64,000 nucleotides of DNA from Dolomedes plantarius (GCA_907164885.2 OU015493.1:59768935-59832934); one strand, 5' to 3'. Positions 44,301-59,300 are shown, counted from the stretch's first letter. A program made the numbers and translations. Notes: generated from the sequence alone by a model not told the origin.

Positions 44301-47300
44301 TGCTACAAAACAAAATTGAAAGATTTAGTATTGTAACTTATAATTTTATTTCCTAATCTGTCAGAAAAGGAAAATATTGTTTCAGAAATAATTAATATTT
44401 CATTTCCTTCGATTGGGGTATTTAAAAGCTATTTTACGCTAATGTCTATTTTTAGATATAAAGTCTGTTTTCAAGCAAATCTGATTTTACTTTTGTAGTG
44501 TACATAGCAAAAACAGATTATCAAACTCAAGCTAAAATTTTTAAATTTGGTTACAGATCCATGCAAAATACAAGACATATGTGGACAGAATGCCTATTGT
44601 GAGTCCAGGAATCATTCACCAATATGCAGATGTCATGAAGGCTATGATGGGGATCCAATTGTTGGCTGCAGGCCTAAAGATTATTGTGCAAGCCGGCCAT
44701 GCCATCATACATCTATATGTAAAAACAAATTTGGAGGCTATGATTGCACTTGTCCTCCAGAGAGAAGCATTGGAAATCCATTCTCAGAACCAGGATGTAA
44801 GTACTTGCTTTATATAATCATGATATCCTATTACTAGATATATTTTATATGAACTAGATATTTTTTAGTGTTCATTAAATAAAAAATTTTAAATGACTGT
44901 TTTAATTTTCATAGGCCGAGGGGAAAATGAATGTCCTCAGGGTGATGCTGACTGTCCATTTACAGCATTCTGTGATCGCACAACTATTCCACCTATGTGC
45001 AAGAGTAAGTTATTCTTTCTAATTTTTTATATTGTAATTTTAGAATATAAAATATTGAAATCCACATCTATTTTAAATGTTTATTAAGATAAATGGTAGG
45101 TTATTAAAGTATATTAATGACTTGTATAAATGAAGGTAGTGGTCTATTCTTATCCCACAATTGCTTGTTTATGTCTCCATGATATTTCTCCTTTTTATAT
45201 TATATTTACTTCCTGCAGATCCTTGCCAACAACCTGGAGTCTGTGGTATGAATGCATTGTGCCGTGTTGAAAACCATCGTGCTGCATGTTATTGCTTGCC
45301 AGGATTTTCTGGAAATCCACGTGATTCTGTAAGAGGATGCACACGAGGTGGGTACATGCTCCATTAACCCCTTAACTGGTCATTTTTTTTTACTAGAAAT
45401 GTTGCCTACAAAGGCATATTTTTTTTGTTGCATATAATTAAACACCATGCTTAATAGAATAAGAAAATGAAAGAATTTTTTATTAAATTTCACTTTTTAA
45501 TGCTTTTACATTATTTTTTATTTTAAAAATTTGGAACACAAAACCCCTTAAATGTTTGCTGTTTGCAAGAAAAATCTGCATGCAATGAAGAATGTTTAAC
45601 AGATCTTACAAAAATTTCTTTTATACTATAAAATTTGAAGTTTACACTTTTGCAAATTGTTCAAAAGTTTTTTTTTTGTGTGTGGTACAATTTGAAGCAA
45701 TGTGTAATACAAAGTCCTATGTCACAATCAGAGCAAAAATAATGATCTGAAGAATAATCCAGATAATTAGAAGACAGTTCCGAATCTGAATCAGAATTCA
45801 GTCCATTATCTAACAGGAAAGTATTTCCGTCATTTATTTCATCCATAATTTTAAAAAAATGTAGTGGTTTGAATTCACAAGCATTGTAAGCAGTAGAACA
45901 AAAATTCCCACACTTCCATTTAACAAAGAAAAACTGGATGAAAAGAATTTAAATGACATGGACAAGGTACGATATTTGTTAAAAATATTTGAACTAGACT
46001 TTGTATTAGTATTAGTCATTACAAACTAAAAATACATGCAAACCAAATTAGGAAAGGGGAGAATATCAATGCCCGTAAGCTGTACGGACAAACCAGTTGG
46101 GGCCAGGTAAGAGTAGCCTGTATGCTGTATGGGCAAACTGGTTAAGGGGTTAAAATAAAACTTCAATCATGACTTTATATATGTGTTTTAGGCAATTATT
46201 ATATAACTTATTTGTGACAGTTGAGAAACAACTGTCTGGAGATTTATGGTATTGCCCAAAATAGTTTCATTTGTAGATACACTATCAAATAAAAAATAAT
46301 TAAGAAACAAAACACTAAACATCTTGAATAAATCTTCTTATTTTTCTTTCTTTCAGTGACAATTGATTGTTCATCTGATCAGGAGTGTACATCAGGCTAT
46401 ATGTGTGTAGATAAGCGATGCAAACGTAAGTTTTTGTCAGAAATACATTTATATGACTCACCTAAAGATATCTTTGTATTAAAATCTGTATTTTGATACA
46501 TTCCCTTGAAAAACTTTTCTCTAAAGGTGCATTGAATTAAAAAAGCAGGTATATTATATAATTCTTACGAACATTTCTATTTTTGCTTCTGTAGTTCGTT
46601 GCCGATCAGATGACGACTGTGCGACCAGAGAATTATGTCACCAAGGTCAATGTGTGTTGGGTTGTCGTGAAGACAGTGAATGTCTCTCTCGAGAAATCTG
46701 TGCTGCAAACAAATGTATTGGTAAGTTATCAACATTGATTTCTGGTTCCTTTATGCATTTGTTAATACTTTCATAATACAAAATTGAAATTATTATTTTT
46801 TTTTATCTGAGAAATATGGTATTTAAAAAATATTTTTCTTAATTTCCAGTTGGATGTCGAACTGACAGTGACTGCTTATCTGTAGAAGCATGTATTTTGA
46901 ATATCTGCACAAGTAAGTTTTCTTTACTTTTTTAAGAATTATTTTTAAAGTTGCATATTACTTCGAATTTTGTTACTTAATTATGGAACTTCTTTTTTTT
47001 GTATTAATGCAGTTAGTATACTTCAAAATCAGTTTTTTAAATATGCAAAAATCTTTCATTATTCTATATGTTTTAATTTTAAATGAGTTTCAAACTGTGG
47101 AGATAAATTCTCTATTCAAAAAAGTAAATTTGTTCTATATCTGTTGTTTTAATTTTCTGTGCAACCTATATTTCATTATAACACTTCAATAAGATTTCCT
47201 TAAAGGTTTTATATATTTATGTGGAAATGCATTTTTCTTATTGTTTTTTATATAAGAAGCTGAAAATAAAATTCCCATTTTTGTTGTATTTTTAAATCAT

Positions 47301-50300
47301 AATGTGATAAACAGTGAAAATAAAATTCCCTGAAAAGGATTTACTAAGTTCTGTATAATGTATAAAAATTAAATATTTACCTTTCATCAACTTAATTCAT
47401 TATTTGTTTTTATCAGATCCATGTGAAAGTCCAACTGCTTGTGGTACAAATACTCTTTGCAAAGTACATCAACATAGACAGCAATGTACATGTGCTCCAG
47501 GTTTTACTGGCAATCCCAATGTTGCTTGTCAACGAAGTAAGACTAATATTATATTTAAAACCATATTTTTATCATTTTCATTCTAAATTTCAAAGTAAAT
47601 TTAATTCTTATATGGTCATTTATTATAGGATTTATACATTTTTCATGACTTACTAATTGTTGTTTTCTTTACAGTTTTACCATCATGTGTATCAGAAGCA
47701 GATTGCCCTCTGAATCATTACTGTTTGGATGGCAAATGTCGAGGTAAAGTATCTATGCATCTAAATGTGATATTAGTTATTGTGATGCTTTAAAAGTTTT
47801 TTATACTTACCAATGTTAGGTTTTTAAATAAAACCCAATTAGTTAATCTTATGTCAAAAAATAACTGAATGCTTTTTCATTAATTGCAGTGGAATGTAGT
47901 ACTGATAATGAATGTGGCACTGGAGAAAAATGTGTAAACAACCATTGCTTAGGTATGTATGGATTTCAAACACTTCTACGTTATATAAATGATTATGTTT
48001 ATTTGTATTTTGGACCATTTCCAAAGTAAACACAACTACTTACATACAATATTTTAAAAATAAAATCAAGACATTTATCTTATGATGCAAAATCTCCATT
48101 TCAACCTTGTTTGTCTTTGCCAAGGACTTGTGATTTAATGCTATAGCTAAATAGTTGATTGAAATTTTTAACTTGAATCACTTGAGTGGTTCCTAATTTC
48201 AAAAATGTTTTGTAATGTCAAAATTTGTAGATAGGGAAATTTAAATATATATAGATTCAAAAAAGTTAGTTAGCAAATCAAAAATAAATTACATCATTTA
48301 CTCTTAGTTCACTTATAATTAATTTCCTTTACAATGAAAGTTCATTTTCCATTTTAATTGTATCATTAGCATTTTGTGGTTAGTACATTTACAGATATTA
48401 AGTGAATTGCATAGTGTTTATATTTAAAAAAAAATGCAATAACCCATAAGAAATATTAAATTAACACTGGTTCAATTCACTGTTGCATCACTGTGGTGAT
48501 TATGATCCTTGAGGAAAATTAAAAAGTCAAAAGTTAATCATAAAGTAAAACATGTGATCTTCAATCATATGTTTTAGATGACATCACTTCAGTGATGATC
48601 TTTTCTCCAATTTAATTCTTCATAATGTAAAAACATTTCAAGAAACTTGCGCACGCTTCTCCAAATGCGATGACATTAAACAAATAAATGAATATTCGAT
48701 CACAACAAGTTTAACCACCAAGTATATCTAGCAAGGGCTTAATAAATGATTTAAAACAAATCGTTACTAAAATTTAATTGTTTACTATTATATTAATCAT
48801 TCAAAGTTAATTTAATTTATCAACACAACAGTTTTACTTTAAGTGGGAAGGAAGATTTATTTATACTTAGATTCATTAAAATAATCCTACGCTAATAATA
48901 ATAGTGATAATTTTTATATGTAGGCTAATGTATCTGGTTCTAATTTTAGTGCTGTGTCGTAGAGATCAGGATTGTCAGAATGGTGAAATTTGTATTAGAA
49001 ATCATTGCCAAGGTAAGTAATTATAAATTTTCTCTTGCAAATTTAACATTTTGAATTCCTTTGAAGTGATGTAGCCTTTTAATATGATTTTAATTTTATG
49101 AAGCATTGATTAAATTAAATTTTATAAAACATTGACTTTGTTTGCAAAGTTTTTTATAATGTTTACTTTGTTAATTTACAGTTGGTTGTCGTACAAATGA
49201 TCAGTGCCCAGACCATTTAGCTTGTGTCAGTAATCAGTGCAGAGGTAAGTTAACTTGATGCGAATTTTTTTTAAAATATGTGTTTTATAGAAAATTTGGT
49301 TGAACATTTGGTTGTGTGTTATAAGTTGCAATTTTATCTGTCTTAATTTTGAATTCTTTTCTGTTTGCTTCATATATAAAATTTGGAAAAATTAAAAATA
49401 GCATGTTATATATCAATTTGAAGAAATACTTTATTAATAGATTTTATGCATTAGAAGAATTGTATCAAATGAGTCATGGGATGAAATTAATTATTCATCA
49501 AATTTTCCTTGCAGAATATTAGAGAAACCAAACAATTTAGGTTTATATTTGCCTTAAAATATTACCACTACAAACATATTTATAGTTCTAGTTTAAAATT
49601 CTAATAATTTATTTGAAAATTGAAGTTGCACATATTTCCTTTAACATTTATGCCTACTGTCATTTTACATAAATATTTCTTTTCACTAGATCCTTGTGAA
49701 GGCAGTGCTACATGTGGTCCAAATGCAGAATGTCGTGTAAATGATCATCGATCTGTCTGCAGTTGCAGAGAAGGTTTTGTCGGCCGTCCTAATGCTAATG
49801 TTGGTTGCATAAGGCCACAGATAGTATGCCTCAATGATCCTTGTCCACCAGGACTTACTTGCCATAATGGACAGTGCAGAAGTATGTATTAATATTTATT
49901 ATGTATTAACTTTATATATGTATTAACTTTAAGCTGACTTATACATAAAATAAGAGCAAAATTGATGAGATTTTAAATGTTAATTTTCTTTCATCTGATG
50001 TATCTTGATTCCAATGTTCTAACTTTTATTTTCAGTGCCTTGTAGCAGTGTACGAGACTGTGCTGTTAATGAAAAATGTATCGACAATCGTTGTCATGTG
50101 CAGTGTCTAAGGGACAGAGATTGTTACTCTGGAGAAATATGTGAACAAAACTTCTGTAGAGGTAAGAAATGCACAAGATCTGCAGATTTTGAAATTCTCT
50201 TCATTTTATTTAAATTTTCCATTTTAAAGAATTCTTCTTCCCCATATTTACTTTATATATTTCTTTTGTTGTACTTTATATATTTCTTTTGTTGTAAGTT

Positions 50301-53300
50301 TAAGTTTTGGAAGCAACTTCAAAATGCTACAGTTTCAGCCTTTAGAGACGAAAGAATGTAACTATCACATACCAGTTGTTACTATTATTTTAATATATTA
50401 ATTAAAATATGATATTAAAGTTAAGTAACAAATCACAGAAAGAGTATTTTAAAATTCTGAAATATATGAAGCAAAGTGCTTAAAACCTTTGCAATTATCT
50501 CTAACAACAAATTTCTTGTTGTACTAATTAAATGTAACAAAATTATGTTAAGTCATAATTAAGCATGAATACCACTGCTGTGTCAAGCACACTTTGGAAA
50601 ATAATGTTCAAAATAATTTAATATAAGCTACCATTATTCATTTTTAATTCAAAATCTTACTATTATTATCTATTACTGTATACCTTTAAATCAAAAGTGA
50701 GAGTTAATCATGGATTTTGTATTAATTTTATTTAAATTAATAACTAATATATGAACTAACAAAAAAGTAAATACCAATTTTAGATTAATTTTTTATTAGT
50801 TTGTTACCCACAATATTCCACACATTACCCTCAACTTGATTATTTTTCTTCTGAGGGTATAAATTAATTTGTCATCACAATTTATCCTCATCATATTTTA
50901 CAACATAAAGGTCCTAAGACAGATGTACTTTGAAATAGCATTTCACTGACTTCAATATATTCATGTGTGACATGTTACCTTGCATCTTAAAGAGCTAAAA
51001 TATATATTAATTTTCTTTCAGTTGGGTGTCGAGCTGACACAGATTGTGCTTTCCATGAAGCTTGCATCAATAATCAGTGTATAAGTAAGTACAATTACTT
51101 CATTTACTCATTAAACTGCTCTCAGCCATATACTTGTTTTACACTTTTAAGTGGAATTTACAGATGTTAGAATCAGTATTTATTTAAAAAGAGCTAATTT
51201 ATGAAAGGTTTTTAGACATTCTGTATAATTAACAATGTAGATGGGTGAATTGATATTTTTTATCTTCTTTAAATTTTTCATAACTGTATAACAGTTGCTA
51301 GGTTCTTTTTTTTTCATGGTATATTTTATTCTCTAGATCCATGTGACAGTCTTACAGCTTGTGGCACAAATGCTAACTGTGATGTAATAAAGCACTCCAT
51401 ACATTGTACATGTCCAACTGGTTTGACTGGAGATCCATACACTAAATGCGATCGGGCAATACAAAGATGTGAGGCTGATGACAGATGTGGTCTTGGCCGA
51501 TATTGTGAAGACACTATTTGCCGGGTTACTTGCAGCAGTGATAATGAATGTTTGGACAATGAGAAATGTATTGAAAGGCGCTGCAGTGTTTTCTGTACCA
51601 GTGACAAGAGTTGTCCTACTGGCTTCATCTGTGAGTATGGACAGTGTATTGCTGGATGTAGGCGGGATGCAGAGTGTCCTCTTACAGAGGCTTGTATTAA
51701 CAACCAGTGTTTGAATCCTTGTGCCAGTCCAACAGCTTGTGGAACAAAAGCACAGTGTCAGCCTGTCAATCATCGCCCATTGTGTTCTTGTCTGCCAGAA
51801 CATACAGGTGATCCAAGAGTTGAGTGTTCCAGAGTTGAATGTATTATTGATGCTGATTGTGGTGCTGGAAGGATTTGTCAGAATTATCGTTGCTTGGGTA
51901 AGTAGTTCTAAATATGTTATCTATGTTTTGACCTTTTTGTTCATCTTTTTGCATGAGTTATGTTCAAAAGTAATTTGATTAAATTAAAATGTTTTGTAGC
52001 ATAAAAGGAGCCATTTTCTTTGTAAAACTGTGTACATTGAGTTGCTATGCTTATTAAAATTGGATTACTATTGTATAGGGTTATTCAGCAGGATTACAAA
52101 GTAATCTTTCGTATTATATATGATTGTCAGGAAGAAAGAGATGAACTTTGTTTCAGTTTAGTAAAATGTTTGGTACTTGTTGTCTCATTTACATTCATAC
52201 AGTAGTGATTATTGTACTGGTTGTGATTTTATAGACTTTGATCATTTCATGTATTGTTGTTGATATTAATCATAGACATAACAGATGAGAAAATGTTTAT
52301 ACAACTTTTATAAAACATTTTATACTTTTTTTTTTCATTCTAATGGGGAGGCACTTGTCGTGAGACATTCACCTTTTGTTATTCACCAAAGTCTTGCTGG
52401 CTACTTTATTGTGGGAGTACCATTTAGGTGAGCCAGTTTTGATACCAAAACATAGTTTATAGAACACTGTAGGAGTTGTACAACCAGAATCACTACTGGA
52501 ATCCAAGAGGAGCTTCTGGTTTCAGATGGAAAAAGTTTTGATTCTAGAGCAGGGGTTGGGAAAAACTTTTGATTTATCTTTCTATTTTTTCTTTCTTCTA
52601 TTTTTTAGCTGCTTAAGGGGTTGACCCTATCCTCCTGATAGTGTCAGTGCATTTTGTTATTATAGATTATTAAACTTCATGTTAACTAATATTATTATTA
52701 TTACAGAAAAATTTATTTCTTAATACATAATGTAACTTAATACTAAAATTATTACATTTCAGTTGGTTGCCGATCTGATCAAGGCTGCTTAAATGATGAG
52801 GTTTGCATCAGTAGACAATGTCAGAAACTTTGTATGTTTAGTAACACTTGTGGCACCAAAGCAATTTGTGCAGCTAGTGCTCATCGAGCACAGTGTTCTT
52901 GTCCAACAGACCATACAGGAAATCCTATAGTTGAATGTCGAAGGAGTAAGTTTCTATCGATAAATTTTGATGCTTTCATTAAATTAAATGTAGCTTTTAC
53001 TTTTCTATGCAACAGATATTGAGAGATATGGTACTGCTGAGACAAATTCAAGTAATTTGGGAAATATGTCATAATACAGAAATTGTTTGAAATATTTCTT
53101 AAAAAATTTAAATTATTTATATAGAAGCAAATAAATTTACCCTTTAGTAAAAAAATGACTTTATTAATATATCTCTGCATCTAGAAATCTCTTTATTTAA
53201 AGTTTTTGTTCCAGTATTAAAGGGTTAATGAATTTAAAATATGCACTGTATATAAATGCAACAATTATGTTTAATCTAATTATTATAATACGAAAATTGT

Positions 53301-56300
53301 AATAACTTTTTTCTAATTTAATTTTCTACTCATATTTGTGCATATTGAATAGAATTTCGATTGTTTGTAATAAATTTCATGTCAAAAAATATTCAATAGT
53401 GAAAGGTATTATTTTAATTGTATTGTAACACTTTTTTTCTTAGTTGAAGGTTTATGTGAAACAGATGCTGATTGTGTTCCAGGCAAAGTATGCAAGAATA
53501 AGAGATGTGAAGGTAATTTTTTTTTCAACTTAAAAGGAAATTATACAGTATTCTATATAACTGACAAAAGTAAAAAGTAGTTTAAAACATCTGAAAGGAT
53601 TTATCATGAAATAAATTTTATTTAAATAAATTTTAGATGATGTTGAATGTAGAAGTGATGAAGATTGTCATTTGGGTCATATCTGCCAGAGAAATAAATG
53701 TTTTGGTAAGTTTCTGCAAAATTTTTATGTTAAAGAAATGGAAAATATAAACCTTCTTGATATCTTTTAAATCACAGAATTGATTTGTTTCCTGCAGATA
53801 AAAATAATTATCTAAAATACCATCTGCAATCATAAAAAACATAAGGAAGTAGCAAATTTAATAGATCTAAAGCAATAAATGGTTGTTGCTTTCTTTTTTT
53901 TCTTAGTGTAATTGTATAAAAGAATATAATCATGTTTTACTTCATATTGCTTCTGAATTGCTTTCTCTAATAATGTTCAAGAGTCTAAATTCACTGATCT
54001 CTTGCAGTTGGCTGTCGCAGTGATGAAAATTGTGCTCTTGATGAAGGATGTTACAATTCTCAGTGCCAGAGAGTTTGTACACTGCCTAGAGCTTGTGGAC
54101 CCAATGCTCAATGTGAGGCAATTAGTCACAGGCCTTATTGTACTTGTCTACCTGGTTATACTGGCAATCCACAGATTGAATGTCGAACAAGTAAGTTTAA
54201 GTTTTTTAAGATTTTATGAAAGTAGAATTCAAAGAAACAATAGAATTAGCAATGTTCAGTGAAATATTAATGCTCTAGTGTATGAAGTTTAAAATTAGTA
54301 TTTTGTTCATAGTCTATTGAAATTATATTTTGTAGTATGAGAGTAATTGCACTGTGTTCTTCAAGGGTTTTTTTATCACTGTATTTAGGTAGTAAAATAT
54401 ATATTGATAATGAGCTTTTATATATCATATATTTACCTTCACTTATGTATCTTATGAGGCTTATATTAACAGCCTACAAACAGCCTCAAATTTTTTATTT
54501 TATGATCCTTGATAGTCATACGTTTCTTCTCAATTTGCAAAAAGCTGTAATTACTGTTATACTGAGAAATAAGATTTTCTACTGAAGAATGTTTATTACA
54601 AAATTATTTACATGCACTCTAATCTTAAAATCATAGTCAAAAAAGTCTGTTTAAAGTACACCTATTTCAAACTCAAGTATTGAAAACAGGTATTGAAAAT
54701 CATTAAAAATGGATTTCTAATGTATTATCTATATGATATACTTTTTGAAAAGCTGGTATTAATTGTGCATTTGTGTTTTTTAGTTGGACCTGAGTGCCGA
54801 AGGGATACAGATTGTAATCCAGGTCAAATATGCCTGGGTGGTAAATGTTCAGGTAACTGTTATTCACTAAATTCATTTTGATTATTTTTGGTTATTTATA
54901 TGCTTTTTTGCTTAAAACTTATCAACAATAAAATTATTGTATTAATGATTAATTATAGGTACTTATTTTATTTTTAACAATTTTATATGATCAATTTTTG
55001 ATAGCTTTCATTATGCAATTTTTTATAGCCTTACTTATATTTCAATATATTTATTTCTAGTGGTACCTGGATGCACATCTGACAATGACTGTAACCAAGG
55101 CCAGATTTGTGAAAACACCAAATGTCTGTGTAAGTAATGAGTTTGAAAATTTCCTCTTAATAGCTTATGGATACATTTATTGTTCATGCATAAAATAGCA
55201 TGCAGAAAATTTGATTAATATGAAGCACAAGTTTCAATTAACCTTCAGAAGAAATATGAAATTTCTTTCAATTATAGTATTTTTGTTTTTTGTAAATAAA
55301 AAAATAACTGCCCCCCCCCCCCCCAAGCACTTAATATGTATATATAATATTGAGCATATACAGGCATATATACATAATAGTGTGTATCCATATTCAGGGT
55401 ATATAAGTTTATGTATGCTTTTGTAGTACTTCAGGAGATAGATTATAAACAATTAATAATAAGAACTTTAATGTATGTAAATCTTTAAACTGGCAACAAA
55501 AATAAACCGTGATATAAGTCGAATTATACCTATATAACTAACAAATATAAAGATTATTTATATTCATACTCTATATTGCATTTTCTTAACTTATAATTTT
55601 TCTTGATGCATAATTGTTTTACTATTCTATTAGATGGTTGCCGTAGTCATAGTGACTGTGGCTTCACTCAAGAATGTTTTGAAAATGAATGCCAGAGTCC
55701 ATGCAAGCCAGGAAAATGTGGAATCAATGCTGAATGTAAAGCTATCAACCATGCAGCACTTTGCAGATGTCCACCAGATTATTCTGGTGATCCAAAAGTG
55801 CTGTGCCGAAAGGGTTAGTTTGTTGACTAAATTTATGAATGATTTATCTGTGTTTTAGATGTATATTTTCACACTTATATTTAAATATTGATACATTTTT
55901 ATGACACTTAGTTTAAATTATTGTTAAACATGCATAATTTTTTTTACAGTGCAAGTTGAATGCCATGTGGACACTGAGTGTGAGTTAGGAAAGATCTGTA
56001 TCAGTACACGTTGTGTTGGTAAGTTTAATCTTGATTATAGTTATTTTATAACATTTTTTAAAATTATCTTTCTCTTTCCTGTACTCTTATTTGGACCTTT
56101 TAAATTAGTATTCTGTTTTTTTTAATTGTTTTGTGTACAGTAATATGTTGAGGTTACCAAGTTTTGTTACTTTGTTTTCTCCTGGATTTCCCCTATTATT
56201 TTTTTTTTGTATTCTCTGTATTTTCAGTTTTCCTGTAGTGATAAACTTTAATACAATTTGTTCTCTGTTTAATGATGATCTCTATTTAAAGACGATTTTT

Positions 56301-59300
56301 CCCAGTCCCGGCCTCTCCGACGTTATGGGAAATGCTATTTTTTCACAAATTCTGTTTAAGGGTGATCTCTACTTAAGGACGATTTTTCACGGTCCCTTGA
56401 AAGTCGTTAAACAGAGAGCCAACTGTATTTTTGTTAAATACTTTCCCACAATTAACATTAACATGACAAATGTTATGTTATTTTGTATGTTAAAAGCATA
56501 GAAAAGGTGACAATATTTGTCACCTTTTTATAGAAATATTTTCCATGAGAAGAGTTGTACAGTCTCAAATAGAATAGAATAAGTTTTTCCCTTTATTATA
56601 TACTTATGAAGTATAGTTATTTATTTATATTACAAGTAACACTTTTTGATATTCATAGTAAAGTAAGCAGAATCTCAGTTTAAAAATATTGTCTCTTTGA
56701 CAAAGGATAGGTACTTTGTGTAATCACAGTTTCCTATAACCATTATTTACTGCAACTATTTTCTTCTGGATTACATGATTATTATATTATAGTCATAAAT
56801 TAATTTTGAAGGAGGAAACGAGTAGATGTCATTTTCTTTTATTTTTTCTTTTAAGCTATACCAATGTATACTTAGAGTTTTTTGAGCAAACTTTTACTTT
56901 CTCAAATTAAGAATTGATCCAAGTATAATGTTTCCTTTTACAGAGGGATGCCGATATAACGAACACTGCCCTGAGGACAAAGCCTGTATTCAAGGACGTT
57001 GTGATTCTCCTTGCAGACCTGGAGCTTGTGGATTCAAAGCTCTGTGCAGAGCCTATAACCACCAGGCTGAATGTATTTGTCCTCAAGAGCATAAGGGCAA
57101 CCCACAGGTTCAGTGCTCGCCAGAACAGAGAGGAGAATGTCAGCATAATTCAGACTGCCAACCAAATGAAATTTGTGAAGATTCACATTGCATCGGTAGG
57201 TTGCAAAGATGGCTGTTTAGATTTAATAAATTGTAGAGTAATGTTTTCAGACATCCTCTAGCAAGTTTAATGGCATTATTTAATAATGTAAAAGCATGTC
57301 TAAATATAATTTGTTTAATATGAAGAAATTTAAAAGTTAATTTAGTCAAATGTAGATTTTGATGAATATCATTACAGCAGATAAATATATTTTATAAATT
57401 AAATTTCTTTACTACTCTTCAACAAAACAAATACGTAATCAACTAGATAAAATGTTTGCTAAAATGTAGAAACTAGTTTGCCCTCAAAGCTGTTTCTTTT
57501 TTTATGTATGTGAGATTTTACAATTACACTGGGCAGTTTTCATTTCATTTGATAATAAGTATAGTTGGTCTGGTCAAAGGAATATCAAACATTATATTTT
57601 TTAATTATTACTTTAGTCTTATTAATAATGTTTATCTTTTATATTTTAGTTGTTACTGGATGCCGATCTGATTCATTCTGCAGTGTTGGAGAAATTTGTG
57701 AGAGCAGGAAATGTATATGTAAGTATAGTACAGTATAATATCTGTTATAATCTATAAGCTGTGAGTGTTTTCTGAGATTTGTTAATTCTGTTTCATTCCC
57801 TTTGTTTATTGTAAAATTTGTTTATCAGTGGGCTGCAGAAGAGATTCAGACTGTACATTTGACAAGGCATGTGTCAACAGCCGGTGTGTCAATCCTTGTC
57901 ACATTCAAGATCCTTGTGGTCGTAATGCTGATTGTCGACCAATTGTACATCGTCCACATTGTTCTTGCAAATCTGGATTTGAAGGAAACCCCAATGATTA
58001 CTGTGAAAAGCGTAAGTTATCTTATATTAAAATCTCATTTCCCACATACTAAAATTGCTCAAAGTAAGATACAAATTATAGATAAAATACTAATTACAAA
58101 ATAATAGGGGTATATAATATCGCACCTCTGCTAGAAGAGTGTTATATCTCAAAATAGCCATATTTTCAGGAAGAGCTAAAGATATATGTTGAAATTTCAT
58201 TTCTTGTTTTATGAATGCCTATGCTAATTTTAGGAAAACTTATTGTTCGAATCACTTCAGAAGGCAAAACTATATACTATTAAAGTTGTTTTCAATTTTT
58301 AAAGCATGATTTTGAATTTTAATTACAAGATCTAACCCTCTTCTAGTAATCTCATTTTGTCAACATGGACTGAAAAGCTAGAAGGAATACTGTCATATCT
58401 CACAATCCATCTAAACTTTCCAACAATACAAAGAAAAAACCTTGATAACATGAACAGCAGGTTAGAAAACAAATACAAATTTATTTTCCAAATAAAATTT
58501 AATGACAATTTTTATTACAGGAACATTTTAATACAACAACATTAGGCACTGACAAAAATCTTATTTTCATTCTTTGTGCATGAGCAAGTTCCCCCTCCTA
58601 GTTGTGGGATAGGGGTAATAAGCACCATCTAGGAGATTGTGTTGGTACTACACATAACATTATTCAAGAATGAGAAGCACTTCTTATAGAGCATTGTGGT
58701 GCAATTATCTCAAAATCGAAAATTTCAGAGATGTAACATTCTTCTAGCAGAGGTGCAATATTAGAGGGAAAGCTTTGCAGTTACAATAATCTGAACTTAA
58801 ACAACTTTGATAAAATATGCGTGAATAATTTTATCATTGTTTGGTATTTAAAACTACTATATTCTCGATAAAACCGAGTAATTTATTTTTTTCTCTAACT
58901 CCTTGTTCATTTCCTAAAAAGATTAAATAAAATATTTCAACTATTTCATTTATATCCATATCTCACATTTCTTCTACTTAACATATAATCATTCCAACTT
59001 TTTTGGCTCCATTCAATACAATTGAATTCATGTGTTATTTTGTTAAAGTACATGTAATGTTTCACAAAATTCTTATTAAAAATAATTAATCAATGTATTG
59101 TAATAAAAAATTTTTGTGTATTAAATGTCAAATATTATCTTTAAACTTATGAACTATCACTTCTTAAAATCCACATTTAAGCATTTTTAAAATGCTCCAT
59201 CTTATATCTTAATATTTCTGTGTTAATTCCTAATAAGTGCTAATTATTTTAACTTTCTGTTACAGCTCCAGAAGAATTGGTGCAATGTTTGGTTGATACT

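Noticed and set aside
48480..48620. Imperfect palindromes in intron 86 (catcact...agtgatg)
   Set aside because: Arms are short and interrupted, and no terminal repeat or target duplication is seen, so I do not call an element.
51326..51803. Two long minus-strand open frames over exon 92
   Set aside because: Antisense shadows of the 561-bp coding exon; the sense frame has regular EGF/DPY cysteine spacing and matched splice sites.
56133..56501. 122-codon hydrophobic open frame in intron 100
   Set aside because: It runs through a T-rich stretch and a MITE; the hydrophobicity comes from the T-richness and not from a membrane gene.
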